Shown here piece after piece: positions 1 to 7,884 of a DNA stretch of 36,895 nt (position 1 is its first letter; each line of letters begins with the position of its first letter). Position numbers and translations under genes: made by a program. The notes beneath the pieces are model-generated. The model saw only the letters and a list, made by a program, of their open reading frames with translations, was not told where the DNA came from and did no database searches. This DNA is from an uncultured Bacilli bacterium (GTDB lineage Bacteria; Bacillota_I; Bacilli_A; RFN20; CAG-826), in contig CAJOOD010000015.1 in the NCBI GenBank assembly GCA_905236085.1, forward strand, positions 1 through 36,895. The letters run 5' to 3'.

Positions 1-137
1 AAATAGACGCCAATAACGTTGGCCATATCGATGTCACCATTGATAAGTCAATATATGGCAAAGATATATTATTTGAAGCATGTTCATACCTAAATAACTC
101 CAAAGTAGTGGGATTGGCTTTATTTAAAATAAAGTAG
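1..137 (+). CDS. C-terminal fragment of an unknown protein
   Basis: An open frame enters from the left edge (first full codon at base 3) and ends at TAG 135-137, giving 44 C-terminal residues that finish GLALFKIK. I do not recognise the family. The frame has no internal stop and reads like protein (alternating hydrophobic and charged residues), and it lies on the same strand as the next gene. Its start and most of its length lie outside the window, so no function is offered. The other two forward frames hit stops within the first 15 bases, which supports this one. Confidence 0.5.
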   Translation, partial: IDANNVGHIDVTIDKSIYGKDILFEACSYLNNSKVVGLALFKIK

Positions 138-141
138 AAAA

Positions 142-155
142 CGAACAAAAGTTCG
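142..155. promoter_or_regulatory. LexA (SOS)-box-like palindrome
   Basis: CGAACAAAAGTTCG is a perfect 5+5 palindrome around AAAA. It matches the Gram-positive LexA/DinR box (GAAC-N4-GTTC with flanking C and G) at all but one preferred position. It lies 4 bases after the preceding stop and about 30 bases before the presumed -35 of the oxidoreductase gene. It could also be a short stem at the 3' end of the upstream transcript, although no good T-run follows. No lexA or other SOS gene is visible here. Confidence 0.4.
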
Positions 156-183
156 ATTTATGTTCTGAAAGTAATTTATTACT

Positions 184-212
184 TTGTTTGAAAGTGCATT
201 TTAAAGTATAAT
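184..212 (+). promoter_or_regulatory. Putative sigma-A promoter for the oxidoreductase-hypA operon
   Basis: A perfect TATAAT lies at 207-212, with a weak -35 TTGTTT at 184-189 and a 17-base spacer. Transcription would start near 219, just upstream of the Shine-Dalgarno AAGGAGA at 234-240. The -10 is convincing; the -35 is not. Confidence 0.4.
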
Positions 213-246
213 ACTATGAGAAGTGCGACGCACAAGGAGAATAAGT

Positions 247-3195
247 ATGCCTGAACAAAATAGTAAAGTAATTTCTAAATACCAAGGCGAAGCTAATGCT
301 AATAAGAAATTTATTAAGCTTGGTGGAAAAATTACTGACAACGTAGTCACTAAATTACGTGGCGTTAATTCTAATGACCCAGAATATTGGGGACTTAGAG
401 AAGTCCTAACTGAAGAAATGTGTGATATCGGCTTAAAGATGAAATTAAGACATCCATATACAGTCGAAGAACTCATTCAGATGAATAAGGAAGTGGAACC
501 TGCTCATCTACAAGAATTATTAGATCAAATGGCCTACATCGGTATCTTGGAATACGATTATGGTGATGAATATGTCCCATACGACAAGAGAAATGATGAA
601 GAATTTATTAAGAAATTCAACGAAGAAAAGGCCGCAAAACCTAAAGTAAGAAGATATAAATTACCATTCTACGTCCCAGGAAGTGCGGAATTAATGAATT
701 CCTCTATCGGAAGAATTAACAAAAATCCTGCCGTCACCTCTTTCTTTGAAAGAATGACTTTCTTACCACTTGAAAATATCACCTCAATGGTTCCTCCAGG
801 AGGAGATGGTATTGGTATGCACGTCATCCCTGTTCAAGAAGCCGTAGATATGAATAAAGAAACCATCGACCTAGAAAGAATTTCTTACTGGTTAGATAAA
901 TATGATGGACATATTTCTGCAGGTATATGTTCATGCCGTGCTTCTAGAGCGGTGTTAGGTGAAGCTTGTGATGATGATATTGATGATTGGTGTGTCCAAT
1001 TAGGCGATATGGCTGATTACACCGTGGAAACAAAACGTGCTCACTATATCACCAAAGAAGAAGCTCTTCATATCATGAAGAAAGCTGAAGAAAATGGTTA
1101 CGTTCACCAAACCACTAATATCGATGGTGAAAATAAGATTTTCGATATTTGTAACTGTAACGTTAAAATCTGTAATGCTTTAAGAACTGACTTATTATAT
1201 AACACTCCAAATATGGAACGTTCCTCCTTTACCGCTCATGTCGATAAAGAAAAATGTGTCGCTTGTGGTAGATGTGTTGAAGTATGTCCAGCCGGTGCGG
1301 TTAAATTAGGTCAAAAATTATGCTTAGCGGATGGTTCTACACAAGAATATCCACATCAAGTCTTACCAGATAAAATCAGATGGGGCAAATATGCTTGGGA
1401 TGAAAATTATCGTGACACCATTCGTGTTAATACATATCCAAGTGGTACCGCTCCATGTAAGACTGCATGTCCAGCTCATGTACCTGTTCAAGGTTATTTA
1501 AAGATGGCACATGAAGGCCGTTATGAAGAAGCCTTAGCCTTAATTAAACGTGAAAACCCATTCCCAGCCGTTTGTGGTCGTATTTGTAACAAACGTTGTG
1601 AAGCCGCTTGTACTAGAGGTGTTGTTGATGAAGCAGTCTCTATCGATGCAGTTAAGAAATTCTTAGCGGACCGCGAAATCAAGCAAGAACATCGCTATGT
1701 TCCAAAGAAGAGAATAGCAAAAGTTCATGGCGAATTTGAACAAAAGATCGCTATTATTGGTGCTGGTCCTGCTGGCTTATCCGCTGCCTACTATTTAGCG
1801 GAAAGAGGCTTCCATCCAACAGTATTCGAAAAGAATGCTAAAGCTGGTGGCATGATGACATATGGTATTCCAACTTATAAATTAGAAAAAGATGTCATCG
1901 ATGCTGAAATCGAAATCATTAAAGAATTAGGCGCTGAAATTAAATTAGGCGTGGAAGTTGGTAAAGATATCACTATCGCTCAACTTAAAGAACAAGGTTA
2001 TAAGACCTTCTATATCGCTATCGGATGTCAAGGTGGTAGAAGACCTGGTGTTGCTAATGACACCGCCAAAGGAACATCTATCGCTGTTGAATTCTTAAAA
2101 GGCGCTTATGAAAATCAAAATCAAAAATTAGACGGTGATGTCGTAGTTATTGGTGGCGGTAATGTCGCTATCGACTGCGCTAGAACCGCACAAAGATTTA
2201 ATGCCGCATCTGTTTCTATGTTCTGCTTAGAAACTAGAGCTACTATGCCTGCAACTGATGAAGAAGTTAAAGAAGCGGAAGAAGAAGGCATTAAAGTCAA
2301 TCCATCTTGGGGACCAAAAGAAGTTCTTGTTGATGAAAAAGGAAATGTTAAGGGCATCATCTTAAAGAAATGTCTATCCACAATCGATCCAGAAACTGGT
2401 AAATTCTCACCTAAATATGATGAAAATGATACCATCGAAGTCGCTTGTAAACACATCGTCTTTGCTATCGGACAAGCTATTGAATGGGGCCACTTATTAG
2501 ATGGTACTGGTGTAACATTCTGGCACGGAAATTATCCAATCGCTGATAAAGTTACATATCAAACCGCTGATCCAGATATCTTCGTTGGTGGTGATGTCTA
2601 TAGTGGACCAAAATTTGTCATCGACGCTATCGCCGCTGGTCATGAAGCTGCTGAATCATTAATTAGACATGCTACTGAAGCTCATTTGACCATTGGTAGA
2701 GATAAGAGATATTTCTTAGAATTAGATAAGAATAATTTCAGGACTCCAGATGGATATGATGTCTCTGGTAGAAATGAAGTTGGTATGGATGAAACTATTG
2801 ATTATAAGAAATCATTCAAGGATGCTCACTTAACATTCAGCGAAGAACAAGTTAGAAAAGAAACTAATAGATGTCTATCTTGTGGTGCTTCATATGTCGA
2901 TAATAATAGATGTATCGGATGTGGATTATGTACCACTAGATGTGAATTCGACGCTATTCATTTAGTTAGAGATCACCCACAAAATACCAATTACCGTGTA
3001 GCAGAAAAGAAGATTACTGGTTTAGCCGCTTATGCTTTACCAAGAGCCTTCAAGATTTTAGGACATTCCGGTTCTAAAGAAGCCCGTATGATGAGAGCGA
3101 AACGTAAAGCCTTCTTAAAAGCTAGAAAGGCTGATCCAAATAAAGATAATCTCAAACATACAGGTAATGCGGTCGAATTTGTCGATAAGAGATAA
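247..3195 (+). CDS. Multidomain Fe-S/FAD NAD(P)-dependent oxidoreductase (GltD/NfnB-like)
   Basis: This 982-residue cytoplasmic flavo-iron-sulfur protein probably moves electrons between NAD(P)H and a ferredoxin-type partner. Visible in order: an N-terminal domain with a Cys set at C228, C230, C241 and C249 (GICSCR, then EAC and DWC); a ferredoxin motif at C337/C340/C343/C347; a GltD-like Fe-S region from C404 (APCKTACPAH, VCGRICNKRCE); an FAD-binding GAGPAG at 505-510; a second dinucleotide site GGGNVA from 636; and a C-terminal ferredoxin-like array at C876, C879, C889, C892, C895 and C899. The ATG at 247 is chosen over the in-frame ATG at 223 because AAGGAGA ends 6 bases before it. The last base of its stop is the first base of the HypA-like gene, so the two are translationally coupled. 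C-ending codons (ATC, GTC) are frequent, as in the ribosomal genes, suggesting high expression. The exact electron donor and acceptor cannot be told from sequence. Confidence 0.85.
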   Translation: MPEQNSKVISKYQGEANANKKFIKLGGKITDNVVTKLRGVNSNDPEYWGLREVLTEEMCDIGLKMKLRHPYTVEELIQMNKEVEPAHLQELLDQMAYIGILEYDYGDEYVPYDKRNDEEFIKKFNEEKAAKPKVRRYKLPFYVPGSAELMNSSIGRINKNPAVTSFFERMTFLPLENITSMVPPGGDGIGMHVIPVQEAVDMNKETIDLERISYWLDKYDGHISAGICSCRASRAVLGEACDDDIDDWCVQLGDMADYTVETKRAHYITKEEALHIMKKAEENGYVHQTTNIDGENKIFDICNCNVKICNALRTDLLYNTPNMERSSFTAHVDKEKCVACGRCVEVCPAGAVKLGQKLCLADGSTQEYPHQVLPDKIRWGKYAWDENYRDTIRVNTYPSGTAPCKTACPAHVPVQGYLKMAHEGRYEEALALIKRENPFPAVCGRICNKRCEAACTRGVVDEAVSIDAVKKFLADREIKQEHRYVPKKRIAKVHGEFEQKIAIIGAGPAGLSAAYYLAERGFHPTVFEKNAKAGGMMTYGIPTYKLEKDVIDAEIEIIKELGAEIKLGVEVGKDITIAQLKEQGYKTFYIAIGCQGGRRPGVANDTAKGTSIAVEFLKGAYENQNQKLDGDVVVIGGGNVAIDCARTAQRFNAASVSMFCLETRATMPATDEEVKEAEEEGIKVNPSWGPKEVLVDEKGNVKGIILKKCLSTIDPETGKFSPKYDENDTIEVACKHIVFAIGQAIEWGHLLDGTGVTFWHGNYPIADKVTYQTADPDIFVGGDVYSGPKFVIDAIAAGHEAAESLIRHATEAHLTIGRDKRYFLELDKNNFRTPDGYDVSGRNEVGMDETIDYKKSFKDAHLTFSEEQVRKETNRCLSCGASYVDNNRCIGCGLCTTRCEFDAIHLVRDHPQNTNYRVAEKKITGLAAYALPRAFKILGHSGSKEARMMRAKRKAFLKARKADPNKDNLKHTGNAVEFVDKR

Positions 3196-3551
3196 TGCAC
3201 GAATTAGGTATTATATTTCATATCATTGACCAAGTAGAAAAGGTCGCTACTGAAAATAAGGTTAAAAGAGTGGAATCGGTAACCTTAGAAGTAGGCGAAG
3301 TATCCACGATAGTTCCTGACTATTTCAAAGATTGTTGGAAATGGGCCGTGGAAAAGACTGAACATATGCAAGGTGCGAAGTTAGATATGATTATCATTCA
3401 GGCAAAAACGTATTGCCAAGACTGCGAACAAACATATGAAACAGTAAGGTATGGAAAAATCTGCCCTTATTGTCGAAGTGAAAAAACCTATCTATTAACC
3501 GGTAAGGACGTCTCTATTAAAGAGATGGCGGTTGCCGAATACGAAGAATAG
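3195..3551 (+). CDS. hypA: HypA/HybF-like hydrogenase nickel metallochaperone family protein
   Basis: The protein has 118 residues, the usual HypA length. It begins Met-His-Glu, where the second-residue His is the family's nickel ligand, and carries two Cys-x2-Cys pairs (YCQDCE and ICPYCR) forming the HypA zinc site. In characterised systems HypA helps HypB deliver nickel to [NiFe] hydrogenase or urease. No hypB, hypC-F or NiFe hydrogenase gene is visible here. The start overlaps the oxidoreductase stop by one base, so the protein may instead serve that oxidoreductase or an associated complex. The operon ends at the terminator just downstream. Family assignment is firm; the nickel role is inferred. 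Confidence 0.85.
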   Translation: MHELGIIFHIIDQVEKVATENKVKRVESVTLEVGEVSTIVPDYFKDCWKWAVEKTEHMQGAKLDMIIIQAKTYCQDCEQTYETVRYGKICPYCRSEKTYLLTGKDVSIKEMAVAEYEE

Positions 3552-3563
3552 ATAAATCGAATT

Positions 3564-3595
3564 ACTCTCCATGCGAAATGTGTGGAGAGTTTTTT
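3564..3595 (+). terminator. Rho-independent terminator after the hypA-like gene
   Basis: ACTCTCCA (3564-3571) pairs with TGGAGAGT (3583-3590), extended inward by two wobble pairs. A run of six T (3590-3595) follows. It separates the oxidoreductase-hypA operon from the accessory operon. Confidence 0.85.
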
Positions 3596-3613
3596 CATAT
3601 TTTTATCTTTACA

Positions 3614-3648
3614 ATTGCACATATAAAGCAATACAATATAAGTGCAAT
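3614..3648 (+). promoter_or_regulatory. Promoter overlapped by a large inverted repeat (probable operator)
   Basis: ATTGCAC (3614-3620) and GTGCAAT (3642-3648) form a perfect 7+7 inverted repeat whose inner flanks also partly match (TATA on both arms). A plausible promoter lies within it: -35 TTGCAC (3615-3620), 16-base spacer, -10 TATAAG (3637-3642). A repressor bound here would cover both promoter elements. The first gene downstream encodes a ribbon-helix-helix protein of the kind that binds such repeats, so autoregulation is the natural inference. Confidence 0.55.
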
Positions 3649-3673
3649 AAGAAAAATTGCGAGGAGGGAATAT

Positions 3674-3871
3674 ATGGCTAAAACAGTTAATTTCACCGTT
3701 AGAGTGGACGCAGATATCAAGGAAGAAGCCGAAGAATTATTTAAGGACTTAGGTCTTAATCTAACTTCCGCGGTTAATATCTTCTTAAGAGAATGTGTTC
3801 GTCGTAACGGCATTCCGTTTGAAGTAAGCCGCAACGCTGCCAAAGCAAAAATAGAAGAATTAGAAAGATAA
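3674..3871 (+). CDS. RelB/DinJ-family antitoxin-like ribbon-helix-helix protein
   Basis: A 65-residue protein. The N-terminal strand (VNFTVRVDADIKEEAEELF) followed by GLNLTSAVNIFLRE and GIPFEV is the RelB/DinJ ribbon-helix-helix signature. These proteins dimerise, bind operator palindromes and usually neutralise a RelE/YafQ-type toxin through their C-terminus. Here the C-terminal part is short (E. coli DinJ is about 86 residues) and the next gene is a kinase, not a toxin, so it is an orphan. The ATG at 3674 is chosen because GAGGAGGGAA sits just before it; the in-frame upstream ATG at 3578 lies inside the terminator. As first gene of the accessory operon, 26 bases after the inverted repeat, it is probably the local regulator. 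Confidence 0.8.
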   Translation: MAKTVNFTVRVDADIKEEAEELFKDLGLNLTSAVNIFLRECVRRNGIPFEVSRNAAKAKIEELER

Positions 3872-3892
3872 TTAATTTGTGAGGGATTATTT

Positions 3893-5221
3893 ATGATTTT
3901 TAAAAAAGGAGAAAATGTCGTCTTCACTGATTCTAGCAAGGCCACTGTCGTGGAGGAATTAGGAAGCGGCAAACAAGGTGTAGTTTATAAAGTTAAATAT
4001 AATAATGATTTTTATGCTTTAAAAATGTATAAATCTTCATTTCTTAAAAACCTTAAAGCTAGACATAAAGATAAAAAGTTCTATTTAAATCTAGCGGATA
4101 ATGTTTCTAGACAGACTGTTAGTCCAAACTTTATTTGGCCTTTAAGATTAACCGAAACATTTGATGATGGAACTTATGGTTATTTAATGGAATTAATCCC
4201 TGCAAATTATACCTCTTTTATGAAAATCCTTGCAAATCCCAGCAAATTAAAAGCAAATTATTTCTTTTCTATTGTCACCAAGGCATCGATAAATGTCGTT
4301 GATACATTAAGAAAGTTATTCATCAACGGCTTAAGTTTCCAAGACTTCAATGATGGCAGTTTATACATCAATCAAGATAATGGCGATATTAAAATTTGTG
4401 ACTGCGATAACATTGGACCAAATAATAAAGAAGCATTTATCTTAGGTAAATATCAATATATGGCCCCAGAGATTGCTTTAGGTCAAAAATTACCCAATCG
4501 AAGATCAGATCAATTCTCTTTATCGGTTATCTTATTTACCATGTTCTTCTTAACTAGGCCATTTGATGGGAAAGCTTATCGAAGCGAAATACCATCTGAA
4601 TCGGTAAATATCAAATATTTTGGAGAAAATCCGGTTTATATTTGTAATCCAAACGATCATTCTAATGGTCCGGTTAGAGGTATACATCGTGCGTTGATAT
4701 CTTTGTATCCTAAATATCCTGATTATCTTAAGCAAGCATTCTTAAAAGAATATACTCAAGGTTTAAAAAATGAGAACGCTAGACTTCAAGAAGATGAATG
4801 GCTATTTATCTTAACGAGATTAGAAAGCGATATCATCAAATGTCCATATTGTAAGGAAGAGATGTTTGTTAAAGATTTATCTCAAGATGTTTGTCAATGT
4901 GAAGAATGCAAGAAGACCTTTACTAGACCCACAATGCTATATGCGAATGAAAATGAGCATCTATATGGAGAATTTGGAAGGAAATTATACCGTTGGCAAG
5001 TGGACAATTCGCGTTTATTCTCTAATTCATCCTTAGACGTCTTAGGGGAAGTCACAGCCTCTAAAAAGAATCCAAATATTAAAATATTAAAGAATTTATC
5101 AAGAGATACATGGATATTAAATTATCAAGGAGAAGACAAAGAAATCTCTCCTGATAAGAATCTGCCATTAATTCGCGGACAATATGTCACGATTAATAAT
5201 AAAAAATTTACCATAAAATAA
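3893..5221 (+). CDS. Atypical Ser/Thr protein kinase with zinc ribbon (TerY-P triad kinase type)
   Basis: 442 residues. The kinase fold shows a glycine loop G24-x-G26-x2-G29, the ATP lysine K44 (YALKMYK), a catalytic-loop D151 in GLSFQDF, a DFG-equivalent D170-C-D172-N, and an APE motif (YMAPEI). The HRD motif reads FQD, and the metal-binding Asn expected five residues after D151 is Ser156. A zinc ribbon follows (C317, C320, C336, C339), then about 90 residues rich in beta strands that may be FHA-like. The CDxDN loop and kinase-plus-ribbon layout match kinases of TerY-P triads, in which a kinase, a vWA protein and a PP2C phosphatase are neighbours. The vWA and PP2C genes follow here with gaps of about 12 and 10 bases. 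The changed catalytic loop leaves activity uncertain. There is no membrane segment, so it is cytoplasmic. Confidence 0.82.
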   Translation: MIFKKGENVVFTDSSKATVVEELGSGKQGVVYKVKYNNDFYALKMYKSSFLKNLKARHKDKKFYLNLADNVSRQTVSPNFIWPLRLTETFDDGTYGYLMELIPANYTSFMKILANPSKLKANYFFSIVTKASINVVDTLRKLFINGLSFQDFNDGSLYINQDNGDIKICDCDNIGPNNKEAFILGKYQYMAPEIALGQKLPNRRSDQFSLSVILFTMFFLTRPFDGKAYRSEIPSESVNIKYFGENPVYICNPNDHSNGPVRGIHRALISLYPKYPDYLKQAFLKEYTQGLKNENARLQEDEWLFILTRLESDIIKCPYCKEEMFVKDLSQDVCQCEECKKTFTRPTMLYANENEHLYGEFGRKLYRWQVDNSRLFSNSSLDVLGEVTASKKNPNIKILKNLSRDTWILNYQGEDKEISPDKNLPLIRGQYVTINNKKFTIK

Positions 5222-5233
5222 GGAGCATGAATT

Positions 5234-5974
5234 ATGTTAGTACCAGGTACACAAAAAAGACAATGCCTAATCTATTTAGTCATTGATACATCAGGAAGCA
5301 TGGATGGAACCAAGATTTCTCAGGTTAATTATTCCATACCTCAAGTATTATCAAGTATTCAAGATCTAAATGACTCTAATCCAGAAGCGGAGATAGAAGT
5401 GGCTTTATTAGCCTTTGATAGTCACGCTAGATGGGTAACTAAAAATCCAGAAAAACCAGAAGATTTGAAAAAACACTGGAAAGATTTAACCGCGAATGGA
5501 TTAACCGAATTAGGCGAAGCATGTAATTTCTTAAATGAAAAAATGCATAGAACCAAAAACGGAGGATTTCACGATGATTCCGCAGGTGCTTTAACTGCGG
5601 GTGTTATCTTTATTACTGATGGACTTCCAACTGGTTCATATAAACCAGCCTTAGCTAAATTACAAAAAAATCATTGGTATAAAGATGCTTTTAAATATTG
5701 TTTAGCTTGTGGTGATGATTTAAGCGAAGGAATGTCAGTATTTGAAGAATTAGTGGGTAACAATGAATGTATTCACCTCATTTCTGATGAAAATGCTTGT
5801 CGCTTAGGTGATTATATCCGTGTCGTTACCGCGATTGTGTCTGATTCAGTTTCATCTACTATTCCATTAGGAGAAACTAATAAAGAAGATAATAATCAAG
5901 GAACATTTAATCAAGACGCGGTTGATCAAATTAATGAAGAAGTTAAATCAATCGACGATTTAATTGACGACTAG
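5234..5974 (+). CDS. TerY-like von Willebrand factor A domain protein
   Basis: The whole 246-residue protein is one vWA domain with a metal-ion-dependent adhesion site: D18-x-S20-x-S22 (DTSGSM), T91 (GLTELG) and D129 (ITDGLPTG). The size and motif spacing fit TerY, the cytoplasmic vWA protein of tellurite-resistance-like and TerY-P loci, thought to be a metal-dependent adaptor that assembles partner proteins. The C-terminal 40 residues are acidic and Asn/Asp-rich and look disordered. AAGGAGC precedes the ATG. It lies between the kinase and the phosphatase and is probably a substrate or scaffold for both. Its binding partners are not shown by sequence. Confidence 0.85.
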   Translation: MLVPGTQKRQCLIYLVIDTSGSMDGTKISQVNYSIPQVLSSIQDLNDSNPEAEIEVALLAFDSHARWVTKNPEKPEDLKKHWKDLTANGLTELGEACNFLNEKMHRTKNGGFHDDSAGALTAGVIFITDGLPTGSYKPALAKLQKNHWYKDAFKYCLACGDDLSEGMSVFEELVGNNECIHLISDENACRLGDYIRVVTAIVSDSVSSTIPLGETNKEDNNQGTFNQDAVDQINEEVKSIDDLIDD

Positions 5975-5984
5975 GAGAAAGAAC

Positions 5985-6923
5985 ATGTTTGTCTCAAAGA
6001 TGTATTTTGTAACCGGTAATGCATCATTTATCGGTGCCTCACATGTTAGAAATAAAACTGTCTGCCAAGATGCATCTATTTCTCTTGTCGAAGAAAGAAC
6101 GAGAAAATACGCTCTATCTGCGGTTAGCGATGGACATGGTTCTAAGAAACATTTTCGTAGCGAATTAGGTTCTAAATTCGCTATTGAATGCGCAAAAGAA
6201 GTCGCTGAGAAAATATCAAGAAATTACCATAAAATTTTAAAAAATCTCAAAAAATATGGGGGATATGACGATAATTTTCTAAATTATATCGCCTCACAAA
6301 TAATCATTTTATGGAACAAAAAATGCATAGAGCATGTTAAAAATCATCCTTATGTTAATGATGAGAAATATCTTTTGTTAACTGATGAAGATAAGGCTTC
6401 TATTAATAAAGATAATGATTATATAAATGGAGACATTAATAATTTAAAAGCTTATGGAGCAACATTTCTCATGTATATCCGTTTTAAGGATTTCTCTTTG
6501 GTTCTGAAATTAGGGGATGGCAATGTCTTATTTATCAAAGATGAGAAAATATATGAAGATGAATCTATCATTGATAACAATTTAAAATTCAATCTAACAT
6601 CTTCATTGTGTTCTGAAGATGCCTTAAAGAAATTTAATTACAAATTCTTCGATAAAGAAAATACTCCAGATGCCGTATTAATTTCTAGCGATGGAATAAT
6701 TAATTCTTTTGAAAACGAGCAATATTTTTATACTTACTGCGCTAAAGTGGTCGATTTATATCTAAAAGAAGATAAGAGTTACGAAGATAAGATTAAGGAA
6801 CTATTAGAATCATTATCATATATCACCGAAACAGGTTCAGGCGATGATTGTTCTATAGCCTTTGTTATCAATAAAGATATCTCTCAATTTATCAAAGAAT
6901 ATCTAGCTAAGAAGGAAAATTAA
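5985..6923 (+). CDS. PP2C-family Ser/Thr protein phosphatase
   Basis: 312 residues. PP2C metal-binding motifs are all present: CQD with D29, AVSDGHGS with D49-G50, LGDGN near residue 180, SSDGI with D236, and SGDDC with D287-D288. The enzyme should remove phosphate from Ser/Thr with two bound Mn/Mg ions and is the natural opponent of the kinase two genes upstream. AGGAGA at 5973-5978 sits six bases before the ATG at 5985, so that start is preferred over an in-frame ATG at 5964 that overlaps the vWA gene. No signal peptide or membrane helix. With the kinase and vWA genes it completes the TerY-P triad. Confidence 0.87.
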   Translation: MFVSKMYFVTGNASFIGASHVRNKTVCQDASISLVEERTRKYALSAVSDGHGSKKHFRSELGSKFAIECAKEVAEKISRNYHKILKNLKKYGGYDDNFLNYIASQIIILWNKKCIEHVKNHPYVNDEKYLLLTDEDKASINKDNDYINGDINNLKAYGATFLMYIRFKDFSLVLKLGDGNVLFIKDEKIYEDESIIDNNLKFNLTSSLCSEDALKKFNYKFFDKENTPDAVLISSDGIINSFENEQYFYTYCAKVVDLYLKEDKSYEDKIKELLESLSYITETGSGDDCSIAFVINKDISQFIKEYLAKKEN

Positions 6924-6924
6924 A

Positions 6925-7875
6925 ATGTTTACCTTTTATTATTCCCAACTGAATTCGATTGAAAAGAAGATATATAACCAATATCTCTCAACTTTAAAAG
7001 AGAAGAAAAATACTTTTATAGTCACAGGGAATATCAAAGAAGAAAATCTTCTTCGAGCAAGAGATGCTTTGTTCTTCGATCATGCTGAAATATATGAACA
7101 AAGTAACGCCATGTCATATATGTTCTTGGGAAATATGTTAAAGGTGGAACTTGATTATTATTTTTCTATTGAAGATATAAAGAAATATGAACAAGAAATA
7201 ATTGCCTCTGTTATTAATAATTTTAAATTCTTAAAGATGTTATCTAGTGATTATGACAAATTAAAATATATTCATGATTATTTCTGCAACCATGTCACTT
7301 ATGATTTAGAAGAAGAAAACGCTTTTAATATCCTTGGACCACTTCTTAAAAATAGAGGTGTTTGTCAAGGGGTGGCTATGTCAGTAAAACTGATATGTGA
7401 TTATTTAAAAATCAAATGTTATATCGCCTATGGAACATTAAAAAAGGATGATGGAGAAGAAGGACATGCCTGGAATGTCGTTAATATCAATGATAATTGG
7501 TATCATTTAGATCTCACAAATGATTTAAATAATTATCAATTCTCTCTTGTATCATATGATTATTTTCTAATCTCCGATAGCGACATTTATAAGACTCATA
7601 CTCCTACAAAAGATTTTAAGATGATGCCGTGTATCGATAATAAACTGAATTATTATTACATGAATCATATCGCTTTTAATTCTTTATCTAAAGCGGTGGA
7701 TTATATAAATAACGCTTTTAAAAGTAGAGATGTTGTTAGGTTTAGATTATTGAGCAATGATGAAAAAGATTATTTTACTAGAATATTTACACGCATCAAA
7801 CTTACATCATATCAATCTATGAAATTAGAATATGTATTTAATAAACATTTAAACACTTACACAGTAAAAATATAA
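6925..7875 (+). CDS. Transglutaminase-like cysteine enzyme, probable peptidase
   Basis: A 316-residue protein with a transglutaminase-core catalytic triad: C147 in GVCQGVA, H181 in GHAWNVV and D196 in HLDLTND, each in the usual sequence setting. Bacterial members are mostly cysteine peptidases or amidases rather than cross-linkers. No signal peptide is seen, so it would act inside the cell, unlike many secreted relatives. The N-terminal 110 residues and the part after about residue 220 are not recognised. It starts one base after the phosphatase stop, with AAGGAAA as ribosome binding site, and ends nine bases before the helicase gene. It is not part of the basic TerY-P triad as I know it, so it may be a protease effector or processing factor special to this locus. 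Substrate unknown. Confidence 0.75.
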   Translation: MFTFYYSQLNSIEKKIYNQYLSTLKEKKNTFIVTGNIKEENLLRARDALFFDHAEIYEQSNAMSYMFLGNMLKVELDYYFSIEDIKKYEQEIIASVINNFKFLKMLSSDYDKLKYIHDYFCNHVTYDLEEENAFNILGPLLKNRGVCQGVAMSVKLICDYLKIKCYIAYGTLKKDDGEEGHAWNVVNINDNWYHLDLTNDLNNYQFSLVSYDYFLISDSDIYKTHTPTKDFKMMPCIDNKLNYYYMNHIAFNSLSKAVDYINNAFKSRDVVRFRLLSNDEKDYFTRIFTRIKLTSYQSMKLEYVFNKHLNTYTVKI

Positions 7876-7884
7876 GGAAAGACA

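Noticed and set aside
3674..5221. Type II toxin-antitoxin pair starting with the RelB-like gene
   Set aside because: The adjacent gene is a kinase with a zinc ribbon, not a RelE/YafQ/HipA-type toxin, so no pair is supported.
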